From NCBI RefSeq assembly GCF_043641665.1, contig NC_092189.1:9502833-9566832 (forward strand): a DNA stretch of 64,000 nt. The letters are read 5' to 3'. The notes under the pieces are model-generated. The model had not been told where the DNA came from. It saw nothing but the letters and a program-made list of their open reading frames with translations, and did no database searches. Within the stretch, counting starts at the first letter, position 1; every line of letters begins with the position of its first letter. This document shows, in pieces, positions 50,073 through 60,918 of this stretch. Both the position numbers and the translations under genes were made by a program. This stretch comes from Enoplosus armatus. Taxonomy: Eukaryota > Chordata > Actinopteri > Centrarchiformes > Enoplosidae.

Positions 50073-50614
50073 GGTTCCTCTGAAACACACACATAAAGCA
50101 CACACGTTAATCTACACTCTAAAGATATATGGATTATATAGACAGCATAACTTTATTTTTATTTGACTTATTTGTTTCCCTATCAGATGTGAAGAGCACT
50201 GCTCCTGAGCCACCTGTTGAACATGTTTACATAAAAGATTTATAGAGCCAGGTGACAGAGGAGTACCAGGAGTGCTGCTGCTGCCAGGTAAAGTGAGCCG
50301 GTAAAGAGAAGTTACAGGAAGTGGTGCGAGTCTGCCGCGCAAGACTGGAAAATGATATGTATCAGATGTATCAGACACTTCATCTTTTCCCTCATGCATT
50401 TTGCAGTGCTACTTTGTATAACACTACTGTCTGACACCAACACGTGTTTGCTCCTAAAACATCAGGAGAAAGCATTGGTTAAGTTTAGATTTTAAAAGTG
50501 AAGACATTGTAGATAGATCTCACCTTGTTTACGTACGTAGGTGTCCTGGCTTTACGCTGTGTGTGATGGAGCTGCTCAGCAGAGGTGTGCTGGCTGAATT
50601 CTGAGTTCAGACTC

Positions 50615-50620
50615 TTTATA
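50615..50620 (-). promoter_or_regulatory. TATA box of the ES1-type gene
   Basis: TATAAA reads on the minus strand about 30 bases upstream of the inferred non-coding first exon, whose donor (CAAG then GTGAGA) lies at 50523. It is divergent from the TATA box at 51235. Confidence 0.6.
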
Positions 50621-51216
50621 GTCCTGCTGCCCGCCTCTCTGTCTCCTCCCACCACCTGCTGTACAAAACGCTGACATCATGCAGCCTGAAGGTAACCAGG
50701 AACACTGATGAGATAAAATGCTGAATCATTCCTCTCAGTAACTTAGTTATCAATTGACAATAAAAGTGACACAACAAGGAAGCTTTTACATTACATAATT
50801 AGTTTATTTTACTGAACACATTTACATGCTCTACTTTTTCATAGATAAAGATGCATGAATAACTAGACCAAATACATACTGGAAATATAGACATGTGTAC
50901 TCAGTGTGGTATAATATGAATGTCAGTCTTGTTCTTATTTGCATTTTATACATAAACTACATAAATCATCAGATTTGTATTATTAAAATTTTACTAGTGG
51001 AAAATTAAAAATGAAATTATGATCGTATTAGCTTAACACAAGTGTGTGTTGATATTTAGATTAAATTGCTATTCAAAAATATTACATATTACATACTACA
51101 TGATATCTCTTATCTCAATATCACATGCAGCAGCCTGTGTTTCCTCTGCTGTGACGGACCTGTCACGGATTTTCCCCGTGAGGCGCAGCTTTTCTTCTCA
51201 GGTTTCTCCTGCGTGC

Positions 51217-51240
51217 TGACGTCACACGCAGCCGTATAAA
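51217..51240 (+). promoter_or_regulatory. CRE-like site plus TATA box of the fusion gene
   Basis: A perfect palindromic CRE, TGACGTCA, at 51217-51224 stands ten bases before TATAAA at 51235-51240. The start codon follows 36 bases after the TATA box, so the 5' leader must be only a few bases long or transcription starts unusually close. Confidence 0.6.
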
Positions 51241-51275
51241 GCGCCGCCTCACGTCCTCAGAAACCCACTCGCGAT

Positions 51276-54200
51276 ATGGCTCAGCTGCACTCTCTGCATG
51301 TGTCCGTCGGCATCCTGGGCATCTCTGGCGGTAACCTTTCATTTTTATGATTTTTTTGCAGCAGGCAGTCGCTTGCCGTTGTAATTCAATTCAATTTCAA
51401 TTTTTATTTATATAACTATTTGTTTTAAAAACTAAAATAATGACTAATGGTCTATTAGAAACCAACTCTGTGCTTATTAATAATTAAATGTCATGGTAAT
51501 ATATGTGCTAAAAAATAAAGGGACATATTAGTTTGGTATCAAATTTTAAGAAGCATGTTCAAGTTTTAAGCTGTAGAAACTAAAAACTAAAAGGTAAAAC
51601 TCTACTGCTAATATCAGAAAACAACTCTATTCTAAAACCAATCATACTGCTGCAGATATTTTTATTAAATTAATAATTAGCTACATAAAACATGTAATTA
51701 CGTGAGGAAATTAGATAGGGAAACTTCTCGGTGTCTTACTACCCAGGCACCTGTTCTGCAAAAATCACAGTCCTTTTCATCAAAATGTTAAAAAATAAAA
51801 ATGCTGTTAATCTAGTTAATGTGTTTTCTGTTCTGACTTATAGGTTCCCTCCTGCTTTTGGTCAACAACTATGCCAGCTCACCTGAAAAAGACTTCATCC
51901 CCCATACTGCACTGGGGATTCTGCTCCTCGTCATTGCAGCCCTCTTAGCTTATGCAGGTTGGTTTTGATGAAAGCTAACCACAGGTTTAGTTTGATTCAT
52001 TCATTTGTAGCATTGGTTGTATTTGTGTGTAAAAGTCATAAACCTCTCTCCTCTGTTTACTCTCTGTCTCTCAGGTATCCGTCGCAGTCTGTCCCACGCC
52101 CAGCTGTTCTCCTCTCTGTGTCTCACTGTCTCTGCCCTGTGGTGTGGTTCGGGTCTGGTGTACATCCTGGTGGGGCAGGGGGTGCTGCAGCCCACAGAGC
52201 TGAGATCCTCTCTGGTCCCAGGCCTGGCAGCAATTGCCTTAGCCCTGCTCGTCATAGGCAGCGTAGCAGTCGTGGCAAAGAAAGCAGTTCTGTTTCTCAT
52301 AGCTATTGGCATTAGCTTAGCATGTGCCCATCAAATCGCAGGTTTGTCAGCTGTAGGTTTTGATCAGTCTGCCACAGCTGCTAACTACCTTCTTGTCTGT
52401 CTGGTGGGTGTTTACTTTGGTTCTGGACGCCTGCTGTCCACCGTCACTCGTGGTAAAGTGGAGCCTCCAGGAACGGGCCTGAAGAGGAAAGCTGAGCTGA
52501 AGGCAGAGCAGAACCAGGGGTGTAGTGATGCCGTGTCAGTAGGTCTGGTGATGAACTTGCTGTCTGCCTCTGTGCTAGCCTGTCCTCTGTTAGGGGTGGT
52601 CCCCCGGCTCTCCATCGGCCATGTCCCCTGGCTGTGGACAGCTGGAGTCTTCCAGCTTGGCATGTGTGTCCTCTTCTACCGAGCCATGGACACACTAGCT
52701 GCCACGTTTTACGGCTTCACTGCTCTGCTGAAATTTGCAGAAGGCTACAGCGCTCTCCTGTCATTCTACTCCATTCAGCCTTTCTCCCCTGTTCCCTTCC
52801 CTGTTGTCTTCTCCGTGCTTTTCTCCGTCTTGGCTCTGTTCAGTTGTCAGAAGAGCTTGCTGGAGGGGCTCTACCAGTTGTTCTTTGCAGCTTACTGTAT
52901 TGCCATTGCAGCCCAGCCTCAAGGCTTCTTCCAAGGAGGCACGCAGGGTGTGCAGGGAGCTATATTTGTAATCTCTGCCGGCATGCTTTTAATTACCACA
53001 TTCAATATGGTCGCTACTACAATGATTCCCACAGGGCAAGGCTATTTCAGTGCTTTAGTAACCAGGATACAGGGTCTTACTCTCAGAGCCCATGATAAAG
53101 AGCTACATGCACCTCACCTGGGCTACTCCAAGTATGCAGATGCAGAGGTGTTAGGCCACGCCTGCAGTGTGCTGGCTGCTTTTGCTGTCACAGCCACCGT
53201 TGCTGACAGAAATCCTCTGTCTGTGCTGGTTCTGCCCTGGGTGGTGGTGGCTGGAGGGGCACTCCAGCTGCTCTGCGGCTCAGTAGCTTTTGCTCGAGGT
53301 AAAACCTTCGAAAGCACAGTTTTTATTCTCTACGGGGTGATGTGGACAGTGTGGGGGTTGACACGATACGGCGGCCTGTACGGTGAAACCAGAAGCTTTA
53401 ATGTGGCTGTGGGGATCGTTAGCTTCATGATGTTTAATATTTTAGTGACAGCTGCAGCGCTGTTTCTAAATGTCGCCTGGTTTGCCTACGCCCTTACCTT
53501 CCAGCTCATCCTTATTAGCTTCCTGCTGGATGCACTAGATGCACTGCCTTATGGTTATGACATAGGAGTCACCATCATCTTTGGTCTCGTCAGTTTTTAT
53601 TGCTTCCTGGCACACATTTTCAACGGCACCTTCCAGTCCCCCCAGATCCCCTTAGGAAAACCTTTAGTCAAGCTGAGTGGGGTTGGTGGGGGTGCAGATA
53701 TCTGTCCGCATGTACCAGCCCGTAAAGCCACGTCTGTCCAGCAGATTGCAGGTGAGAATCTGTTAAAGAAATCTGTGTTGATTTTTTTTTTTAAATACAC
53801 AGTTGTTTCCATACTTGATGTGAGCGTCATTTTTCTTCTTCTTCCATCTGCAGAAATCATGAAAAATGGTGGCATATGTGGAATGCCTACTGACACCGTC
53901 TATGTGCTGGTGGCAGCTTGCAACAGGCCCGACGCAGTTGTCAAAGCTTACAAGTGAGTTTCCACTTTCATGAGTGTGCCCTCATCTGCGTTCACTTACT
54001 GATTCAGTCTCATTACTCTAATTGCTGTGCTGTTGACTTCAGGGTAAAGAAGCAGGCCCAGGACCGACCCATGTCCCTGTGGATCTCCTCCATCAAGCAG
54101 CTGGAGCTGGTGCGTCACCTGCTGAGCCCTCTGCTCCTGGACTTCATGGAGGCTGCGTGGCCCTCCTCCATTAGCATGGTTGTACCCAGAGGTAGGTGTG

Positions 54201-55104
54201 CATTTGTGGATGCATGTTCCTGTGGGTGCCTGATGTTGCATGGCAGGGGTTTTATGAGCATCATATTGGTTTCTTGTCTCGCACAGGCCCGTGGATGGAC
54301 ACCTTTGGTTTAGGAGACGCTGCCAAACACATAGGGACTCCACAAAGCATTGCTATCAGAAACCCAGACTGTTCTGTGGCAACACACCTCATCAATCTGG
54401 TAAGGGCTGTGGAAAATAATCCTTACATGTCTCAAAGTGAGTGAAACTGGTCAGCAGGCCCAAACAACGTGAAAACAACAACCTTTTTCTTGCAGGTGGG
54501 GCCCATCGCTGTAACCTCAGCCAACCCTACAGGCGAGGCAGACACAACTCACCACAACCAAGTTTACGCCAAGCTGGGTGACAAGGTGCAGACAATACTT
54601 CAGCGATATTAAACACAAGAGGCACTGCTGTTCTTATTTTATGCACTAAATTACATGTGCATTTTTCTTGGTTAGGTGGATGGAGTGTTGTGTGATGGAG
54701 CCTCCCCAGAGAACATTGCATCTACTGTGGTTGACTGCACTAAGATTGAAACAGGGCATATTGGTTTCTTCAGAGTGGGTCTCATTCCTAAATCTAAGGT
54801 AACAGCAATATCCCTTCTCTTTCTATTCATTCTGAATGAACACTTTCAGTTTAGTGTATGCTTGAACACTAATGTCCGCTGCTTTTGCTTGTGTGCTTTG
54901 AAGGTTCTTCAAATCTTCGAGGAGGTTCAGAGGCGGCACAGACAGGGGCAGACGAATCTTGCTTTTGAATATGATCTGCAAGATGCACAAAGGGACAAGC
55001 ATTCAGGAGAAGACGACACAACAGAGTCAGGAAGAGGAACTGAAAGCTCAACACCATCCACAGTTTCACCTGAACAAGGTCCAGACCTCAGAAATGGGTC
55101 ATAG
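51276..55104 (+). CDS. AceTr-like multi-pass membrane protein fused to YrdC domain
   Basis: Nine exons give 873 aa: 51276-51330, 51844-51957, 52075-53751, 53854-53953, 54043-54191, 54287-54399, 54496-54585, 54676-54798, 54904-55104; all GT-AG and in phase. Residues 1 to about 600 are very hydrophobic, about 18 possible membrane segments, most of it in one 1,677-base exon. GGALQLLCGSVAFARGKTFE (from residue 450) followed by a small-residue helix matches the core of the GPR1/FUN34/YaaH acetate-transporter family; weaker versions start near residues 57 and 247, suggesting three tandem units. Residues 616-807 are a YrdC/Sua5 domain: PTDTVY at 627-632 and SANPTGE at 744-750. In true YrdC enzymes this fold makes threonylcarbamoyl-adenylate from Thr, bicarbonate and ATP for tRNA t6A. 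Here the K-x-R-P signature reads KKQA (652 region), so that activity is doubtful. A hydrophilic acidic tail ends the protein. Poly(A) signal at 55267. Confidence 0.85.
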
Positions 55105-55266
55105 TATCAATTCACTGCCAAATGTACACAAAGAGCTATTATTAAACGACAAACCCACGTTTTATGGTGGACAGATGGATGTTTTTATCATGTTTTTTTA
55201 TTTCCACAGTATGATGCATATATTATATGCACACAGACTCAGACTCAGTTGTAACATGACTAACTG

Positions 55267-55272
55267 AATAAA
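55267..55272 (+). terminator. Poly(A) signals of the fusion gene
   Basis: AATAAA lies 163 bases after the stop codon, with another about 27 bases further on, in a strongly AT-rich 3' end. Confidence 0.65.
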
Positions 55273-55329
55273 TGTTATGTCTGTACTGTATGTAATAAAT
55301 TTTATTTTTTATTTATATTGTCTGCAGTT

Positions 55330-56050
55330 TTGTCCGGAAATTGTAGTATTTTAAATGTACTGGCCATGCACTGTATATACTTTTTATGATAAAATATATT
55401 ATTGACTGTGTGTTTTACTCTGTTATATGAAACACGTTAATTTTACAGATCACTGCCCAATATGAAAGTTACCTGGTTGCTCTGAAACTGCACATTGAGG
55501 GCAATATAAACCCAAAGGAGTAGATGCATAATGAAACATAAACACATAAAGTATAAACAACTTAATAAAGTTGTCAATTATAATGTGCTTGAACTATTTT
55601 GAGACTTTCATACTTAATTTAAAGCCCCAACACACCCAAAGTCCACCCACACAGATGTCTTCACTCATGTTGCCTGATTAGACCTCTTCTTCTTCTTCTA
55701 CTGTGTGAGCGTGACAGACTGTGCTTGATCGAAAGCTACGGCAGCACAATTACACTTTCAATCAATCACATCAAACATACAGGATTTTTCTCTTGTCACA
55801 AAGGTGAGATTTAAACATATTTATTCATAAAAATGGAATCATTGTAAAGGTAAAATGTGAGTGGACCCAGCACTGAGACAACTTGAAATCAAATCATTTA
55901 TTAACTATTTAGATTTTATATTCATATTTCACTTATATTTATCATGTGGATTATGATTAAGGTTATTGATTGGTCAAAGGGTTTTACAACACCCTATTTC
56001 ATAAAGGTCACAAAGCACGCCTTTTAGTGCAACTGTGGAGATTACCTGAA
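55330..56050. other. Intergenic, nothing recognised
   Basis: AT-rich sequence between the fusion gene and the repeat cluster. No open frame or repeat identified. Confidence 0.55.
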
Positions 56051-56051
56051 T

Positions 56052-56600
56052 TTAAAGGACAGGGTCACAGTTTTTCAAGTCTGTCTTGAAACAGTAGTCA
56101 GGTGCCCATATGAACACTGAAACAGGTGTTGCCTGCTGTAATCATTCCTCCTGTTTGTACTGGCCATTAAGAAACCCCTTCCTAATGGACCTTCTGTGTT
56201 GTGATGGGGGACAAAATCAACGGCCCTCTTTCCATGCAAAAATGTGTTTATATGCTAATATGCTTTAAAGCTAATATGAGGCTTCTGAAGTCAAGTGGAT
56301 ATCTTCCAAAGGTACAGTCTATTTCGTACAAAACTCCCTCTGTGTGTTTCTCTGGACAGTGTTCTCCTGTTGAGCTGCAGTGGAAGTCATTTGGAAGTCT
56401 GAAGCTTCAGGTACACTTACAATACATTTTTGCTTAAAACAAGGACTGTGGATTTTGTCCCCCATCACTTACATTAAAAGCACATTAGAAAGGCATCTTT
56501 TAATGGCCACTATGAACAGGAGGAATGATTCCAGCAAGCAAAACCTGTTTCAATGTTCAAATGGGCACTTGACTATTGTTTTAAGACAGACTTCTGTGAA
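56052..56600. mobile_element. Foldback element with ~180 bp inverted arms
   Basis: The left arm (about 56052-56230) holds AAGTCTGTCTTGAAACAGTA, CAGGTGCCCATATGAACACT, AATCATTCCTCCTGTTTGTA and GATGGGGGACAAAATC in order. The right arm (about 56440-56600) carries the same blocks reverse-complemented, including GATTTTGTCCCCCATCAC and AGGAGGAATGATT. Arms are imperfect, roughly 80 percent alike by eye. It begins TTAAAGGACAGGGTCACAG. This is a non-coding DNA transposon (MITE or foldback) of a family common in percomorphs. Confidence 0.75.
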
Positions 56601-56810
56601 CATATGTTCATTTCATTTTCTAAACTTTGTTCAGGTGCGATTGAATGTAAATGGGAGTTGAGCCCTGTCTGTTATGTTCAGAAAGTGGCTTTAAGGTGTT
56701 GGGAAAGATGTTGACTAGTGGCGTGGGGAAATTCCATCGTGTCATTTTTTTGATTAACAATGCAGTGAAGATTAGGGTTACATGTAGAGATGGGGAAAGG
56801 TGAATTGTCA

Positions 56811-57110
56811 ATAGGTGATAGTCAAAATTAATCCAAAGTGTTGACATAAGAAATGCCTTCAATAAAGAACCTAAACCTTCTCATCTCCTGCAGAAATCTG
56901 AAGCAAACATTGTTGTTTGCTGATTATACGTAAGTAAACGCCCTTACGGTATCTGTTTTTCTTAAAATACTTCCTGACTCTTACTCAATGGAGATGATCA
57001 ATCCTTTTTTATGTACTTCACCTGACAAATAGATGAACTATTACCAGGAACCAGGCCGAGGAACTAAGAACCATACAGACCATACAACATTGTCTTTCAG
57101 GAAACTTTTT
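56811..57110. repeat. Older diverged copy of the 2.35 kb repeat start
   Basis: ATAGGTGATAGTCAA, AAAGTGTTGACATAAGAAAT, TCTCATCTCCTGCAGAAATC, ACTTCCTGACTCTTACTC and GAGGAACTAAGAACCATACA recur, with drift, in the unit beginning at 59.28 kb and again at 61.61 kb. This copy lacks the YrdC exons. The 1.7 kb after it does not match. Confidence 0.65.
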
Positions 57111-57449
57111 TATTTCCTTTTTATTTGGGGAGCTGTTGAGTAAACAGGCTGTCTGGACTGAAGACTGCAGTATGTCGTCTGCACACTGTCAACCACAGTG
57201 ACTAATAACCCAGAGCCTCAGACTCTAACCTCTCACAACAGTGATTTTGTCAGACGGGGTTTGGGTATTTATGTGTGCCAGCACTCGTAATGCATGTGTA
57301 AATATATCTGTGTGCATGTTGACTGTCCAACCAGCAACATTTTCAGACGCTGTGCTGATGTTTTTCACTGCCACCAGAGGATCACTGAGCATCTTGTTCT
57401 CTGCATGACTACACTCTAAGCCTTATGCTTGGGCCTCCTTCAGGAAGTA

Positions 57450-58000
57450 CATGGAACAAATGATGAGTGTTGGTAATGTTGCTCCTTATAAGTAATTCAT
57501 CTATTATTTCAAGCCTAATGAAACTAGGGAAATGGTTAATATATCACCAATTCAACCCTGATTTGGTCTCAATCTGCCAAAAAACAATAAAACTGGACAT
57601 ATTCTTACTGATTCATGCAGCTGTTTTCCCGACCCACTCATTTCCCCTAACTTTCGTCTGCTGCTTACTGTTGTCATATGCATATTCTTGTTCTGTTGCT
57701 ACAGCTGTTTTCCTTTCTTTGCCTGTTTATCTCACTGCTTGTGTTTGCTACTCTTGTGCTGTTGTTGCCTGATGCTGTGTGTGTTTGTTTGCTAGACTGC
57801 ATGTCATTTATTTAATGCTTTTAGTTTCATGTAATGCTTGCTGTGATTTTATGTAAGTAGTGTTTGTGTTGAAATGTTTTCTGGATGTGTGCCGCTGCCT
57901 TTTTAACATGTGACATCTCTTTTTCAGCCCCTACTCCCTCAAGAGGCTTTTGTCAGGCCACCATTGTAAATAACAATTCATTGTTAATGACTTGACTTTT
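57450..58000 (+). mobile_element. Possible LINE 3' end
   Basis: T-rich sequence closes with GAGGCTTTTGTCAGGCCACC then ATTGTAAATAACAATTCATT and GTTAATGACTTGAC, similar to the 3' tails of teleost non-LTR retrotransposons. No reverse-transcriptase motif is visible, so any element is strongly 5'-truncated. It may account for much of the interruption between 57.1 and 58.8 kb. Confidence 0.35.
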
Positions 58001-58810
58001 TTTTACCCTTTTCCACTTGACTGTGGAGTGTTTCCTGGTAATGAGTAACTCAGTAAGGACCTATATTTATTCTTTAAACAGGGGAAACCCTAAAGATATG
58101 TTTTCCAGTGAAGGTTTGAGATGCTTTCACAGTGACATATATGAAAAATGTCACAATTACAACAAGAAGGAAAATCAAAGGATGTTTCCTGACAGTTACA
58201 GATGAACATCAATGTTCATGCTTTTTAAAATGATGTGTGAGGAGAATAATTTACTTTAATGAAAGCATTGGTTTTTATGATATTCTAAAGAGGAAGTTTT
58301 ATATAAAATATTTCTTTATCATTGCATATATCTTTCTCTTTCATAGTGCAGTAACAGTACAGTAATATTTTTTCTGATTACATTTAGAAGTTATATTATT
58401 TCTGTGATTGAAATTACTACATAAAGCAGAATGAATATCTGATGAGAACACACAAAGTAACTAGACATTCTGCCAATATTGTACTCTCTCTTTTAGTCCT
58501 GTCGGGAGAAGCATGTTGAGCTGTAGTCTAATCTGCCCGAAATCAATCGAGCAGATTTTGTGAGTGTTACTGTATCGTCATAAAACAGTTCAGCTCAGCT
58601 TTGTTGGCAAACCACACACCACAGAAGTTTCAGACAATTCAATGAACAAAAGAGGAGAAGTGATGTATGTAATTTAATCCGCAGCACCACAACCCTGGAA
58701 ACCTTCTGGAAAAGGCCTGAAAGTTGAGCTTCTTGAACAAAAGAGTTGCTGTTTTGTTTCTTTTTATTCTGCACGTGCATAAAAACACCACTTACAACTA
58801 ATGCATCTAA

Positions 58811-59262
58811 AACATGTGAGACACACTGACTCTAACCTCTCTTTCAGAATTGCAGCACTGTATCTGAACCTTGACTTACTACATAACAAATAATGCTGCA
58901 TAATAGCCTAACACACTAATGAGCATAATGGCATGGCACATGAATGGAAAACTAATTTGAAACTCAAGTCAGCTCTCGACAGGCTGTTAAAATGACAGGA
59001 GTTAATTATAAAGGTTGTAAAAACAGTGCAAAATTGTTAACTTTTGTTTACTAAGGATGGCAGTGTGGATCTGCATGTAATTCTTTCTTATGTATGTGCA
59101 GGTATGTCTTTTCCCATCAAAAGTGTTTCGTGTGTAACCTTTCCATTTCAGTACAAAGTGTTGACAAGAAATGCCTACAGAGGGAATCTCAAGCAGAAAT
59201 CTTAAGCAAACCTTGCTGTTTCCTGCTTATCATTTGGTTATGTCATATGCTTATTAGGTGAC
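58811..59262. repeat. Diverged partial repeat units left of the recent duplication
   Basis: 58811-59155 matches 59640-59985 with visible drift (for example TCAGAATTGCAGCACTGTAT versus TCAGGATTGCAGCACTTTGT, and a shared CTAATGAGCATAATGGCAT). From about 59155 a new short unit begins with ACAAAGTGTTGACAAGAAAT and repeats the CTTAAGCAAACCTTG segment before the recent copy starts near 59277. Confidence 0.65.
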
Positions 59263-60220
59263 ACAGGTGGCCGTTGGACGTGACAAAGTGCTCACAAGAA
59301 ACGCTCTTTGCTTCCTTTCTCTTGACTAAGGAATCTAAAACTCCTCACCTCCTGCGGAAATCTTAAGCAAACCTTGGTGTTTCCTGATTATCATTTGCTT
59401 GTGTCATATGATTATGACTGCTTATCATGTACGTAAATGCTCTTACCATATCTGTTTTTTTAAATACCTCCTGACTCTTGAATTATCTGTTATTGTTGAG
59501 GAAACTAGATGGAGATGATTAATCCTTAGATGAAACAAATTGATAAACTATGATCACAAACCAGACTGAGGAACTAAGAACCATACAGGCCACACAATGC
59601 GGTTTTGTCTTTCAGAAACTTATGAAATGAGACTCAGTGACTCTGACCTGTTTTTCAGGATTGCAGCACTTTGTCTGATTCTTAATTTACAATATAACTA
59701 ATAAAGCTGCACAATAGCCCAACAACCTAATGAGCATAATGGCATCACACATGAATGAACTGATTTGAAACTTAAGTCCACTCTCATCAGGGTGTTCAAA
59801 TGGCAGGAGTCACTTATAAAGTTTGTAAAAACACTGCAAAATTGTTGAGTTAACCTGTGTGGCTGTAGGGATGGCAGTGTGGCTCTGTCGTTAATTCCTT
59901 CTTGGCATGTTCAACAAAGGTCTTGTCCCATCATTTGGAAAGTGTTTCCTGTGTGACCTTTGCATTTCTGTGCCTGCTTAGTAATGTGTGCACCTTGTAG
60001 TTAGGTTTCTATTGTCTTGCCTGTTCTTGTATTTTATTGGTGGGACCCATTAATTATTATGCTGGTGGAAAGAAATTCAGCAGGTTATGTGAAGACAACC
60101 AGCAACAGTGGACTGCTATTTCAATCTGGACAATGTATTTTCATTTTGGACACTGATTTCAACAGAGTTTGTGTTTGAAAAATATTTTACAAAACATTTC
60201 TTCATTGTAAATCAAAAGCA

Positions 60221-60350
60221 AGCATCCTGGTAGCTTAGTGGCTGAGACGCACACCCTGTACAGATCACTATGTCCCAATTCCATCAGGTGGCCTTTGCAT
60301 CCCATTTTCCACATTTCTTTCTCCTCTTGTTTCCTGTTACGTCATACTCT
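60221..60350 (+). mobile_element. Decayed tRNA-derived SINE
   Basis: AGCATCCTGGTAGCTTAGTG, GCTGAGACGCACACC and a TGGCCTTTGCATCCCATTTT segment followed by a C/T-rich tail match a tRNA-derived teleost SINE with eroded A and B boxes. The same insertion is present at 62569-62698, so it predates the duplication. Confidence 0.55.
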
Positions 60351-60453
60351 AAAAAAACTTGTTACAAATGAATCAATTGAAACTTATATTACTCTCTATA
60401 TATATATTCACTTTTAGGACACAAACGTTGCACAACATCAGTCAAATTCATTG

Positions 60454-60459
60454 TTTATT
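60454..60459 (-). terminator. Poly(A) signal in left copy
   Basis: AATAAA reads on the minus strand about 460 bases beyond the stop codon of the duplicated last exon. The equivalent in the right copy is 62804-62809. Confidence 0.5.
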
Positions 60460-60918
60460 TTCACAGAATTATTCAGTACAAGAATACCCAGCGAGGTGAA
60501 ATACACACAGTAACAGTCGTTTTCTGTTTCGCCCTTAAAATTGACATAAGTGTGAAATTAATGTCAACATACAGTAATATTCAAAGGTATAAATACATAT
60601 TTATAGAATCATTAACCATTTACAAGTCATTTCATAAATATATTGTTTTAACTATCCCAAATATCAAAGCTCTTAAAGTTTTGTTTTGATACAGCTGAGA
60701 AACAGACAAACAAATGGTTATTTTATTGCAACATATGCAAGGACATCCACAGTTCTAAACATATACAACCAACAAAAGCTTTCACTCAGTCTTTCTCATA
60801 TTATTCATAAAGTGTCCCTGCCATTGTCGAATGGAAATGGGGAAGCTGAAGAAGCCGATCTTGTAGGGAACCAGGCATGAAGAGGCGCTCTGAAGGAGAG
60901 AAATGAGACACGAGACAA

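Noticed and set aside
51160..51180. GGATTTTCCCC as an NF-kappaB site upstream of the fusion gene
   Set aside because: One position departs from the consensus and such decamers are frequent by chance; not enough to call.
52634..53095. 153-codon plus-strand frame inside the fusion gene
   Set aside because: Out-of-frame shadow of the long exon 3; the main frame has the membrane and AceTr patterns and correct splice phases.
60221..60300. Possible tRNA gene
   Set aside because: A and B boxes are eroded and no cloverleaf can be closed; better read as a decayed SINE.
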